DNA of 64,000 nucleotides from contig NC_135008.1 of the NCBI RefSeq assembly GCF_051020985.1, forward strand, positions 7,316,001-7,380,000, written 5' to 3'. The DNA comes from Nomia melanderi (Eukaryota; Arthropoda; Insecta; Hymenoptera; Halictidae). Shown here one piece after another: positions 37,636 through 50,600 of this stretch. Under the pieces are notes generated by a model. The model did not search any database, had not been told where the DNA came from, and saw nothing but the letters and a program-made list of their open reading frames with translations. Each line of letters opens with the position of its first letter. The stretch's first letter is position 1. Both the position numbers and the translations under genes were made by a program.

Positions 37636-37745
37636 AACGTTCGAGAATTTAACACTGGAAGTACAAGATGTGTCAAAATGACACCTGATTTCTTCTGTCA
37701 AAATTATTGAAAAAGTAAAGATGCTTCTGTAAGAAATCGTTAAAG
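37636..37745. repeat. Family E repeat fragment
   Basis: Nearly identical to the segment at 34968 over about 100 bp, including TTAACACTGGAAGTACAAG and GTGTCAAAATGACACC. Confidence 0.65.
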
Positions 37746-38764
37746 TCAATTACTTATACTGAAATATATGCCAATTGAAATCTTAATACACAGAAGTTTT
37801 ATAAAAAAAATTCAGAAAAGTCAGTTTAACATAATTTCTTATTCGAGGTTCAACTGTTACACTTTTAACTCCGAAACAAGAGAAGCGACTGGAAATAATG
37901 AATGTCTTTCGATAGCCAAATGTGTTTACTTCAAAGGTTTTTCTACTTATGTTACCGTTTATTCTTTTTCCTTTTGTTTACTGTGCTTCTGACTGCTCCA
38001 CATTCGTCAGTCTATTTCTGTTATCTTGTATTTATATCCATGCATTATCCAGCGGATGAATAAACAAACGAATCGCACTGTGTTTAACGATTCGATAACG
38101 ATCATTCGAATTATAGACGTATTGGCAGCGTTTTTGAATCCCAGGACCCCACTCGTTCTATGAACGAAACGTTCCGGAGATTTCGTTAGAAGTTGACTAG
38201 CTCGAGAACAAACGGAGGGGATTCGCTATGTCATAATGAAATTAATTGACCGTTCAAGGTTATTTAAATGCCGCTTTCACTCTATGTCCTTTTATCACAT
38301 CTCCAGAGGAATCTTGGCGACATAGATGGGAAACCTGTGGAAAGATATTCTCGTTCTTTTCTTTCTTAAATAGAGGAACTGCGGAGTATTTATTTGTGTA
38401 TGTTATTTACAAACTGGCGGACAACGGCAGGCAATCTCAATTAATCTCTTTTTTTATCCGTGACCTAATAAATTACGTTTGTTTTTACAACGGCGACCTT
38501 AATGAGTCACCAATTCAACTCACAAAACATGCAACTAAAAGAGAAATTCATGGAAACCATTTATCCCGTACGATCTTTTAATTAAATGAAATCTTTTACA
38601 CAGAATGTGAGACGAGAAAATTTCTGCAACAATTGCTTCTTATTGAATCACTCTATATAAGAGGCATTCCTAATAAAGTGATCCATAATGTTTGAAATCG
38701 GGTGATAATATAGACAGTCGTCTTTAATTTTTGAAAAACTAATCTATTGTTCTATTATTCTAAT

Positions 38765-39005
38765 TTAACCCTTTGCACTCGCAAGTCTTTCACCGGAGAT
38801 ATTTAACATTTTTCGACGAGATACAGAGGACATTGTTTGAAACTAATTTAACGGTAATTCGTAGATAAAATAAGGGACAAATCTGTTTCATGTAAATATT
38901 TCCTATAGCAATACAAAGTTTCATTCGAAATACTAAATATTCAACTTTACAGTTTTGCTGTATCAAATCAAGGCTGAGAGTCACCTCTCGAGTGCAAAGG
39001 GTTAA
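38765..39005. mobile_element. TTAA-flanked MITE, family A
   Basis: Left TTAACCCTTTGCACTCGCAA, right CTCGAGTGCAAAGGGTTAA. 241 bp. Confidence 0.85.
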
Positions 39006-39364
39006 TATTCACGATATCGTAGAATTCCAAGTAAGAGAAAAATGTGTTTTCAAATAAACAACGACAACGTTGGCTTCATGGTTAAATTGCAGATGCTTAT
39101 GCAAGTTCACGTTTTTACAGATTCGAATCCAATGCAGAAGGCCAGCATATTTATAGCGAATAATAAAATAAATTCAATGGACCTTTGATAAACCGTTTAA
39201 CAAATACACTTCAATTAAAATATGCGATAAAGTCATGGCTGTGTTCCGCGGTCTTGATAATATATTTTATACGATGTAACTGGTAAAGGCCACATTCTCT
39301 GATTCATAGAAAATTCCTCGTACCGTATCGTAACTGTGTATCCACCGATACGTCTTTGTTTCGT

Positions 39365-39617
39365 TTAACGCGTTCACACCGGCGCTGTAATTTCCACTCT
39401 TTCCCATTTCGCGACTGAATTCTCAAAATTGATAAAAATATTGAAATGATCGATAAGTAAATTAATTCTCAACTATATGGCAATGTTTTCTAATTAACAA
39501 ACCATTCGACGAGCCACTGATTTCATGCTACACACCGTCTAATGAGCCATCAATGGTACACACTGTCTAATGTGATATCTTACTGTGAGCCACCGGTGGT
39601 ACACGTGAACGTGTTAA
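39365..39617. mobile_element. TTAA-flanked MITE, separate family
   Basis: Left TTAACGCGTTCACACCGG, right CCGGTGGTACACGTGAACGTGTTAA over the last 25 bp (inverted repeat with one gap). The right TTAA is shared with the next element. Confidence 0.72.
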
Positions 39618-39850
39618 CCCTTTACACTGAAAAGGCGACTCTCAGTCGCCATTTAATAGAACAAAATGATAAAATGAACAATTCAATATACAATATCGAA
39701 TAAAGTATCCACACATGAAACAGAAATAAAACAATTCTGCCCATAATTGATGCAAGATGTTTCTTTATGTAAGTTGCAAATAATATTGTTAATATTTCGT
39801 CGGAAAATAATTGAACATAATGAAAAATATTGTCGAGTGCAAAGGGTTAA
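39614..39850. mobile_element. TTAA-flanked MITE, family A (carries the empty site)
   Basis: Left TTAACCCTTTACACTGAAAA, right GTCGAGTGCAAAGGGTTAA. It has an uninterrupted TTAA at 39789-39792, where the copy at 19405 holds a B-family insertion. Confidence 0.85.
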
Positions 39851-40096
39851 AACGGACGCATGTAAAATCCTAATTTACGTCAGCCATTAATTGATCAGAA
39901 CCGAATAAATCTGGTATAGTTACGACACCGATACACGAAACCGTTTATCTGTAACTTGAACATTAGCACGGAACATATACAGTTGTACTATCGATTTATA
40001 CAATATTCAGAACAGTCGTACAATAGTCAGAACGCAGTGTCGGGGGTAAGGGGATATAAATAAAGCATAATCACCTGCTGTACGTCTCGAATTTGA

Positions 40097-40315
40097 TTAA
40101 CCCTTTGCACTCGATAATATTTCATATATCATAGATACTCGTTATTTCCTGATGAAATATCGACGACATTATTGCAATTAGCGTAAAGAGAAATCTTGCA
40201 TAGATTAAGAGACAGAACTATTTTATTCTTGTGTTTCACGTGTTGACACCTTGCACAAAATTTAATATTGAATTTTAAATTTTATAATTTTACTGTGTTA
40301 ATATTAAAGGGTTAA
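40097..40315. mobile_element. TTAA-flanked MITE, family A (degenerate right end)
   Basis: Left TTAACCCTTTGCACTCGATA, right TTAAAGGGTTAA. Confidence 0.68.
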
Positions 40316-40371
40316 TATAAATTCTTATCTGTGTACGGATTTTCTATTTGCCACTGGGCGAATTTAGTGAT

Positions 40372-40607
40372 TTAACCCTTTGCACTCGAGGGTGACTCTC
40401 AGTTACCACTAGATTCGATACAATGAAATTAAGTTGAATATTTAATATTTCAAATTAAACTTTGCATTGCTACGTGAAATATTTAAAAACTTTGTTGCTT
40501 AATTTATCTATGAATTATCGTTAAATTAATTTCAAATAATATCGCCTGTATCTTGTCAGAAAATGTTGAATATCTCCATTGAAAAACTTTCGAGCGCAAA
40601 GGGTTAA
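40372..40607. mobile_element. TTAA-flanked MITE, family A
   Basis: Left TTAACCCTTTGCACTCGAGG, right TTCGAGCGCAAAGGGTTAA. 236 bp. Confidence 0.83.
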
Positions 40608-40889
40608 GCTTTGTATGACGTACGAATATACGGAATATTGAAATAAAATAACTTTCCTTCTTAATTTATATATATTTTCTCATTAATTATTTTCAAAGCT
40701 CGCCGGTGTCTCATCAAAGAATATTGAATATTTCTAGTGAAAAATTTTCGAGTGCAAAGGGTTGAATATTGAAACAAAATAACTCTGCTTCTTAATTTAT
40801 ATATATTTTCTCATTAATTAGTTTCAAAGCTCGTCTGTATCTCATCGAAGAATATTTCCATCGAAAAACTTTCGAGTGCAAAGGGTTAA
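40608..40889. repeat. Tandem partial copies of the family A right half
   Basis: Two successive right halves end CGAGTGCAAAGGGTTGA (40765) and CGAGTGCAAAGGGTTAA (40889). They share AACTTTGCTTCTTAATTTAT-like and ATTTTCTCATTAATTA runs and follow directly after the element at 40372. This looks like a local tandem duplication. Confidence 0.72.
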
Positions 40890-41866
40890 ATCTCACTGAA
40901 ATTCTACTATTCATTCATGTCAAGCACACGATCAAATGCTGAAAGGGTTAACAAATCACTCGACAGTTACGTAAACGCGTAATTCTGTAATTAAACTCAA
41001 CGATTCAAACGTAAACTGTCTCTGTATAAATTTCAAATAATTCAAAAATTTCGATTCTAAACATCGAATCGATCGTTACAGAATTTCACAGTGAGAACTT
41101 CCTCTCGATTCCACGGTATCGATAAAAAAAAAAAGGGGAGAGGTCGAAATTAAAATGTGTCTCACCGATGTAAAATGGGGTAATTAATGGGAAGACGTTC
41201 ACGTCACTCCGGCGTTCGGTGTCGCTATGTAACGTTGTTTACAATTGTAACAAGCGCGATCGAATCGTTCGCGAACGGCACGTGGCACGAAAACCGTCTC
41301 GCGTGAACACCGTACCGAAGCGTCTTGCCAACTGAAGTGCAAGCGAATAGGTACAAATATTTATGCACGCTCTGTTACACGCATTCCTCGCACAGTTGTG
41401 CAGTATCGATCAAGGTAATGCGGTTTACTTTGATTCTGATGGCTTCTACTATTTTCTACCGATAACAATTGGACCTTTACAGTTGTCTGAATCCTGCCAC
41501 TGAATCTTTACCGTCACTCTCAGTTGGAAACTTCCTCCATGATAAATCTCGTCGGGAAATCATTCGCTCGAGATGATTCCCGTTACTTTATTTCAAGGCA
41601 AAGACCCATTAAGCCAAGAATGTATCTCGAGTGAAAGTTGAGTGTATATTTGTCTGTTTGCACTACGGAGATGAACTGTCAGCACCATCTTTTGAGAACA
41701 CGGTGAACCACTTGCCAGATGGCATAGACTTAAAATACGTATTCTAAATTGAATGGACAGCGGGATATTTGAATTAGGAGTATGGAATATTTTGAACTTA
41801 TTTCGGAAATATTTTCAGGTTTCTATATTTTTAATGACTTTCTACAGTGAAATATAGACGCGAGGA

Positions 41867-42284
41867 TCAACCCTTTGCGAATGTCGACATTTCGGCGAGA
41901 TGGAATTTTCATATTTGGAAGACTAAGTCGTAAGCAAGTGATTTAACAATATTTCTACCGAAGGTGTCAAATGGCACCTGAAATTTTATATTAAAATTAT
42001 TTTCTGAATTTAGTCGTACATTCTGAATTGACTTCTCGCCTTTTCCAATGACGATTGTAAAATGAAATACAGGAAATGTCCAAAATTCAATTGGGGAGAA
42101 ATTATTAAACTGAGAGAATAATTTTAAGTTAAAACTTCAGTAGAAATAGTGTTAATTACTCGAATAGCAAGAGATCAGCACGTAGTTTACTATTTTTCTA
42201 TTATTCAAGTAATCGATATACAATTTAGCTTCATCTATTGAGGATTTTGTATATTTCAGAGAATCTTCATCTGCAAAGGGTTAA
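41867..42284. mobile_element. TTAA-type element, family H
   Basis: Left TCAACCCTTTGCGAATGTCG followed by ACATTTCGGCGAGATG, right CTTCATCTGCAAAGGGTTAA. At 418 bp it is longer than the family copies at 51929 and 57135. Confidence 0.65.
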
Positions 42285-43969
42285 TGATAATTTTTCGAAG
42301 AACATGTATGAATCTATATTTGGTGGACCTGTTTCGTCGGATTCATCCTAGTGACTTTTCTCTTTGAGGACAACCTGTACATGTTCGACATAATGTTGGC
42401 AAGAGAGTCGGGGAATTTTCAAGGTTTCTTAACTCATACGTTTCCCCAGACTCCATTTATGTATCGCTTTTTTTTATCAAGATTCAGATAGCACAATAGC
42501 ATATTCAATTTAAGAAACATGTAATAACGTTATTCAACTGTTGATTAAATAAAAGGGAATACTGAATTTTTATTAAAAGATGGTGTTTTAACGAATAAAG
42601 AAAATATTGTCTATCTATGGAACCTTAGATATTAAACAGTTCTCCGTGATCGATTTCATTATAAAAAAAAAGTTTATTATTCGTAGCTGAGGTGGCGCGT
42701 GGTACATACATGAGGTTTCCGACTACAACAAGTCCTATAATTTCACGCAATACTATGTACAGACATGGTTCGTGTTGCAATTATTAATATCTAGTATTAA
42801 TTAACATCAAGTCAACGTTATGGCTAAATTATTACCCATTACACTATGATCTATGATTAATGCTCACGTTGTCACGCGGTCCTTTCTGTAAATCGTTTCG
42901 CGCGTCCCTGCATAAGATGCGGTCCCCGTCAATCAGATCTCGCGGGAAATTTACTTTCGGCCGACGTGCCAGTCGATTGTCGCATTCTCCGCGAAACGCC
43001 TAACGCTCGAATGGCTTCACGGATTGTCCAGGGACGTTTCAGCGATCGGCGAAACTACACTTACAGTTACGTACACGCGCGCGCGCAAAGAACGCCTCGA
43101 TAAAAAAAAATGAAGTATCATAAAGCGAGCACTTGATTGAGGGATGTTAAAAAAAAAAAAGAAGAAAGTACAAAGAGAGAAAAAAAACTTGGATGGTAAT
43201 AAATATTACTTCCGTGAACATCGAAACGTGCTATGTCTCTAGTTACGATAGTCGTACCCGCCATCTATCATTGTATAAAAAAATACCTTGAGTTTAATTA
43301 GCGCCTAGAAGAATCGTCGTTCTTACAAAACACGTCACAAGCGCGCTTAAGGATCGCTCTTTTGCCGCCGACGCTCGGATAGGGTTGTCCGCGTTCCAAT
43401 TGTCTCCGAGTTTCGCGTTCGTCCATGTTTTTCGTTTTTTTTTCCTTTTCTTTCTTTAATCATTTGTACCGATTACGCTAACCGCTTGTTTGAGCAAAAA
43501 AATGGAAGGTCAAAGGAGGAGGGCTAACAGGACAGTTGAATGTTGCTTCGTGTTTCTGCTACGGGAGAAAATGGGAAAACGTTCGGGAGTATCAGAGGAG
43601 ATCGTGATAGACGAGGAATAAGAACAATATAATAAACGCCATTGTTTCTCCTTAATTAGCAGTATGAATGGTTCGCGCGTCGCGTCCGATACGTCATCGA
43701 GGCGAGACGCATCCCCGCTGTCGCCCGGGCTTCACCGTGTGTACGCGACGAGTGGAAGTTATTGTAAATGATAAAATGGCACCCTGAGTTGAAGAAGCAC
43801 GGTCTTTAAACAGAAAACGAACAAAAAAAAAAGAAACGGCATTTAAGTACTTATAGTCGGATCGACGAAGGAATCGACTTCGATGCTGGACAGGTAAGCT
43901 TTACCGTGGGCTGTTACAATCGATTTACAAAATTTCACCGCTCGCACAATCTGAATCGACGCAATTCGA

Positions 43970-43973
<4 letters not shown>

Positions 43974-44016
<43 letters not shown>
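43974..44016. repeat. CT/GA microsatellite
   Basis: An uninterrupted run of about 20 CT dinucleotides followed by a T tract, downstream of the expanded stop codon and possibly inside its 3' UTR. Confidence 0.95.
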
Positions 44017-44023
<7 letters not shown>

Positions 44024-44667
44024 GTACTTTAAAGTAACTGCTTCGTCGAGCTGTCCCTATCGAACGAGAGATTATTCCCTTCCATGCGATGTTTCGTTAA
44101 AATAACCCGACAAAGATGGTCGTGATAAACTTACATGTACATGTAACATACAGCGTTCAAGGCCGTAGAATATTCGATTACGAAATACACGAGCATTTTC
44201 TTTCATGAGGATAGTATCTAAGGCACGATTTTTCATTCTCCCTGTCGTCGTTTCGGACACCGTCGTGTCGCTAATCATCAAGGACACTTGCTTCAAGGCC
44301 CCCTGTACACTACATGACAATACAATGCGTAAACGAGAACAGATCTGTAACTTACAATTAGACAAAAAAAAAAGGAAAGAAAGAAAATTTCACGATTAAA
44401 ATTTCGTTGGAACTCGCTTGAAGTTCAGTCCCATCGCTGACTCCGCCCACCGGAAACGAATGGCGGGCGATTCGAAGAGTCGATTCGTTTCCCGTCCCGA
44501 CTACGCTATCGGGATGTTCGGTTACGTCGCTGCCTGTCGCGCGACAAACAAAAGACGAGGGAACCTTCATCGTGGAATCGTTATGGGCGTGTTGGAATGT
44601 ACTTCCGTCGAGGTATAGAAATTCCAGAATTTTCCAAGGGCATCCCCGCCCACGGGCACGGTTCGTG

Positions 44668-47600
44668 TTACGAATGCGACGCCCTGGTTGGCTCCTTTTT
44701 AGCGGGCGACACGGTGGCCGCGTTGGTGATCTTGTAAGCGTTGCCCTTCACCTCGGCGGGGTGTTTGTGAGTGCTGGTCGATGATTTCCTGGGCGGTTTC
44801 GTGATTTGCGTGGTCGACAGCCCGCTCACCGGATACTTGTTCCTGCTTGACGTACCACCGTTGCTGCTCCTCGCCGCGTTCTTCGTCGACGTCGAGGACG
44901 CCGCCTCGGTCGGGTGCTTCGGCATCACGAACGCCTTCGTCTGCTTCAGCAGGTATCGGTCGTTGCACAACGCCGATATCAATGGTAGGTCCAGGTTGCG
45001 GCTCTTCTCCCGCAGCGTCCGTATGTCCAGCATACCGTCCTCTTTCCCCTCTTCGTGTTCCTCCGTGGCAGTGGCGCTTGATTTCGGGGTTTTCTTCGGC
45101 GACGAAGACGAGGAAGAGGCCGATGGGAGCGGTTGGTTCTTCTCGAGATTCTGAAAAGACGCGGAGTGTGAATAACCGTTCTTCCTTTGATAGATTCTCG
45201 AAGACAGAAGAATCAGTGGAGAGGTTGATGGAACACGTTTCAAGATTCACAAAGATCTGGATAGAACTGGATTTTTTAACATGAACAATCCCAGGATCTA
45301 GACGTCCAGTTCGAAATTATTTTAGTAAATTCATCGTACCTGTATTTCGTAGGGTGGCGGCGGTGGAGGTGGCGGCAGCCTACGGTGCTTCAGCTGCGGC
45401 AACGACTGCAGCTTAATGCTGGAGGGCGAGTCGAAGCACTTCAAGATGTTCTCGTCGCTCCTGGTTCGTGAGAACGCGTGCAGCGTATGAGGATGAGCCG
45501 GCGCGGGCGGCTCGCGTCTGAGACTCTGGCTGCCCGCCGACGAGCAGGTGGCCCCGCTGTACAGCGAGCTGGTGCTGGCCGCGTAATGGCTGCTCAGGTT
45601 GTTGTGCGGCAGGTAGTTGTTAGAGCTGGTGTCGCTGCTGCTGAGATTCTGGTTCGAAGCGTATTTCGAGGGCGACGAGAACGAAGAACCGGGAAGGTAC
45701 GGGGTGCTGCGGTACATCACCAGGGACTTGTTGTTGAACGAAGGATAAGGCGGCGGAGGGTACGCGGCCATCGCGGCGAGCAGCGAGCCCTGCTTCGCGT
45801 CGATGTACTCCTGCTTGGACACGGCCGGATCTTTCAGCGGGAACATCACGTAGTCGACGTCGGAGTAAAGCTGTTGCTTATACTGTTCGATTTGGGACCT
45901 AGCCACCTGGCTGGTGTAGACGGTGGCCAGGCTGGGCGGAGGCGGCGGTGGTTGTCTGGGATGAACCATGGGCGGCGGCGGCGGTGGCGGCGGTGGAGGA
46001 GGCGTCAAATAGGGCAACAGAACTGGACCGCCTCGCGAGGCGTGCACGTCCAGGTAGTTGTTCGGACCGACGACCAGAGCTGCGACTGGCGCGTGAACTG
46101 GGGTGGGTTTCATCTTGTCACCGGGATAAGTGGGCGGTTGAATCCTGGGCGGCGGTTTTGGCGCGATCGCGATCACATCGTTCACCGATTGGGCGACCTT
46201 CGACACCGCCAGGCCAACGTTCGCCTTGCTGTTCACGAGGCTGGTCTGGATCTTCGTGGACGTCACCCTCGACACGACTTCCTCGCTCACGGTCGGGTAG
46301 AGAGTGGAAATCGCTTCTTGCCGGGTGACCTCGGACACCTCGGGATACGGTGGGGGCGGCGGTGGTTCCCTCGGTATCACGGCGTCGTTTCTTGGAGGCG
46401 TCGGCGGTGGAATTTGAATCCTTTCCCTGGGCGAGGTGTAAGGTGGTGGCGGTGGTGGATCGGTCCTCCTAGGCGGTAGAGGCACGAACTCGCCTCGGGT
46501 CGCATTGTACGGCGGCGGAGGCGGTGGTTCCCTATCTATATCCGGGATCTTGGACCTGGACGTGTTCAAGGTCGCGTACTCCATGCTCACCGGGTAGGGA
46601 GGCGGCGGGGGTAGCTGTCTGTCGCTGTCCGTCCTGGGTGGCGGCGGCGGCGGAGGCATGGTAACGTAGTCGCAGTCGGAGTCCATCGAGTTGCTGATCG
46701 TCTTGCGAGGCGGGTAGCGTCCGACGATCAGGTCCGACAGTTCGTCGGCCGACAGCAAGGGTCCCACACTAGAGGGATCGCTACCGTCACCTCTAAAGCT
46801 ACCCGCGCTCAGTATGCTATTGCTGCGAGATCTGGAATCCTCGAGCTGCTGGTCCAGAGTGACCGCGGTCATTGCGGACACCACGTTCGAGACGTCCTCG
46901 TCGCCTTTGCATACGCTGTAAATCGGTTCGTGATCCTCCGTGCCAACGTCCTCTGTGTAAACGTCGCTGGTCTCGGACCTGAGGCCGCTGTGGATGGTGT
47001 AGAAACCGGACGTGACCGAGGCCTCGTCGGTCGTCGATTGGACGGAGCTCAAGGCGCAGACGTCGCTTGCAGCGGAGGACTCGTTCGCGTCGCCCGTCGG
47101 CGAGTATAGATCCCCTATTCTCTCGTCCTGCATCTCGCTGCTCCTCAAGGTGTACACTCCGCTGGTTTCACTCGCTATGTCTGTACCTGAAATCATGACG
47201 GTTGCTGAGTTTCCCATCCAGGTACACAGCGGAGCTGCGATAGAAATTGCTGTTGATCGGAGCGACTTCTTTCTTTACGTTCATAGCGGAGCTGCTGAAA
47301 GTTGCCGAGGCAGAAGGATTGTAATTATCTTCAAACTACACGGAGTATATCGCGATACGCTGTGAATGCGAATCTTGCTGTATTGCAATTGCTGCACGCA
47401 TTCGACTCTTACGGAACGAATTGCTTGTACAAACTGGATTAGGAAAGGAAAGCATGTGATCCTATGCTTCCCTCTCATCGCAGCTCTGCTGTAAACGTAC
47501 CCTTAGACAACGATCGTTCGCGGGAAGTTAACGTCAGGGGAATTTACTCGATACCAAGATTCTCGTGAGAATGTATACCGTGTCGTGCATGGAAAACCAA

Positions 47601-50600
47601 ATCTCACCTGCGTACTTGCCGCCCTTCTTGCACCTGTCGTAAATGGCGCCAGGAAAGCTAGCGGTTTCCGATGAAACCGCTGAATTCTGTGCCGTATGAG
47701 AGTAGCCCAGCTCTAGACTGGACGTTGCCGAAGTGCGCCGCATACGCGGCGGTCCACCGGCAGGTGCATTCACGACCACGACCGTGCTGCAGCTGCTGCT
47801 ACATTGGGATCCCTCAGCCGCTGTCGCCGCGCTCGACGCTAATCTCAATGTAGCAGTCGTGGGTGTGCTGTCCGCGCCGTCTACTTCTGAAAATTATACC
47901 CGTGTTTTCTTTTTGCAACATTTCGAATTCACCCCCTGAAATCACTTTCTTCGTGATTCCACGTGAACTGATTACAGCAGGGTCATCGGCTAGCCCGTTT
48001 ATCATGAATCTCTGTAACGTCTTTCTTCCATTTTAATATTCGTACACGCGTTCCCAGTGGAATTATTATAATATTGAATTGATGATAGTGATACAAAGAT
48101 TATTAACCCTTTGCACTTCAAGCTTTTTCTCGCTGACATCGGCGGTAACTCAAAATAATTTCAATCGAAAAAGAGATAGATCATACATGTATTTTATTGT
48201 ATCTTTTATCAGTTATAGATGTAAATGCTTTAATATATTTAATGGCAACATTGTACAGTTTGTAATTTGAGTTATATACAAATGATAACTTCCAATAATA
48301 TCGATCGATAAACCCCGCGCGTCCAGCTGTTCCAAATTTGAAATTATAATCGCGATAATAATGTCACGTACTTCGCATAAACGGGTGGATTTAATAATTT
48401 CGAGTACCATCATTCAGCGATACATCTTCATTGTATTCAAATAACGAATGTTCACGATCAGTCAAATCATTGTTCAAAAAAATAGTAGATTAAGATGTTC
48501 CAGAAGCGCGTCGCGATAGGGACGATTAGGGTACGTTCACAGCGAAGTTACGATAGAAGCTAAAAGAGTTACGTTCTAGCTAAGAGAATTCTTTTTCCGG
48601 TGCGTTTATAGTGGAGCTGCTGAATCCGAAGGAGAATTATCATTACCATCACGCCTCGCGAAGTGCTGTACGAAAAAGCTACGCGAACGTAAATGTTACG
48701 CATCACATCCGCATCGTTGGTCAATCACTGAACACATCTCTGCGTCGTCTCAACGTGAACGCTCCCGTCACGACACGAATCCACCTACTTCTACGCTTTA
48801 GTTCCAGCTCTGATCGAGTATCGCAGCTCTGCCGTAAACGTACCCTTCCCTGCCCACGTTGGAGCACGTGTCATGCGTCTCGGAGAAGAAAGCTAACGAC
48901 AGGAATTCGGGCCTGATCGATTAGTTTCCACCTGTTCCTGTCTCATCGTCAATGCCGACAGTTACAACTAATCTAACCTATAAACGAAACACCTGGTGAA
49001 AGACTCCTCTTGCCCCTATGCCGTCCCGCTAGCATTCTCGTCCAAGATGCATACTACAGACGACGGTTTTCAGCCTCCCTCGCTTCTCGATGCATTGCGA
49101 CATCTGTCACGAGACCTCGGAAGACCGAAACCCGTCGCTTTTAGCTTGTAGCCGGTAGCAATTTCCGTGTACATGAAGAACAATCGAACGGCCGTGCTTA
49201 CCGTCCACGGTGGAAACCGGCGACGACGGCAGCGAACGGTCCTCAACGTCCGCGTTGGCACCGTTTACGACACCGCACTGGACAGCTGCGTGCGAAGTGG
49301 TTTCGGTGAGGCGCGGCAGACACTCGGTCGAAGCGGGCGCCGTGTCCGGCTCGTCCTCGCTGTGCACCCGGTCGCTGACAATCCCAGAAGTTGTGTTGGA
49401 CGACGTGCTCGAGATAACAGAGATTCGTTGGTCGCCGCGTGCACCGCGCGCCGTCAAGCTTAGCTTGCAGCGAGCGGGGTACATGTAGCAGTCCCGGAGC
49501 ACCTTCCTCTCTGAAATCGAACGACAATGCGCACGTGAAAGGTTGAGAAGTGGCCGGAAAGAAGTACGAAACGCTCGTTTGTCGGAATTGAACCTATGGA
49601 TCTTGAAACAATAGAAGAAGGTCGATCGATGTTTCGGGAGAATCTATCTTTCTTTTCATCTTCGTTTATTATCTATTTCGTTGATCTTCGATCGATTGAC
49701 ACGTTGAATGCAAAATGGAGAAAGTGTAATATTGAATCGTTCGGTTGAATTGCATTATTAATATTGCACTTGATTTAGTTGAATATCACTGCATTAGGTA
49801 GCATTATTTGTAATATAGAAATGTCTTCAAATAATCATCGTATAACTGAGTGAACTATAGTAATTCGATTTGATTGGGGGTCATGGCATTCAACGTGTTA
49901 AAATTCAGCATGCCCAGTTATTAATATTTGATTGAATTGCATTATCATTATTGCACGTTGATTTAGTTGAATATCTCTACATTAGGCAGCATTATTTACA
50001 ATATAAAAATGTTTTCAAACAATCATCGTTTAATTGAGCGAACTATAGCATCTCGACTCGGTTGAAGGTCACCGGTGACCCCCATAGCATTCAACGTGTT
50101 AAATAGGCCTGACTAAGCTGAAAACGGTTACATCGGTACCCCGCGTGGATAACATTAAAAAGTGGAGTGTTCGGAATTCACGACTTCAATGTCTTCTTCG
50201 GAATGTAGCGGTAAAAGTACTTCTCCGTCGATGCTGACGAATCGATGCTTTCAAAGCGGTCCAACCAGTGGGATTCCAGAAGGGAACGAAAAGAGAAGTT
50301 TGACAGATCCGCGGACTGGAGTTGGCAATTCTGATTCACAGGGGGAAATAACTCTCACCTTCCTCTTCGCGCCTCTTCGCCTCGTTTACTCTGGGCGCTA
50401 TGGCCATGGAGAACTGATGAGTATCCCGGCAGAGGCCAAGCAGGAGCTTGCTTTTGTCATCGCATCCGCTGTAGAGAGTGAGCTTGTCCGGCTGATCGAC
50501 GGCGCGTATCTCGAACTTCTTGCGCTGCGTTATAGAAATTCATCGAATCAACGGGGATTTGAATTACACGCGAGAGTAGAAAACTGGAGGGATGCTCTCT

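Larger units (their letters stand above)
32427..44667. other. Large gene-poor interval between ABCC and expanded
   Basis: The missing first exon and promoter of the ABCC gene should lie in the left part, and the 3' UTR of expanded in the right part. I found no convincing gene. Notable content is a cysteine-rich reading frame at 35631-35819, E-family repeats (34968, 35897, 37649), clustered A-family elements (38765-40889), an H-family element (41867) and a CT microsatellite (43974). The stretches 32430-34960, 36120-37640, 37750-38760 and 42285-43970 show nothing recognisable. Confidence 0.55.

Noticed and set aside
45478..46479. 333-codon plus-strand open frame
   Set aside because: It is antisense to the proline-rich exon of expanded. 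GC-rich codon bias on the real strand keeps the shadow frame open.
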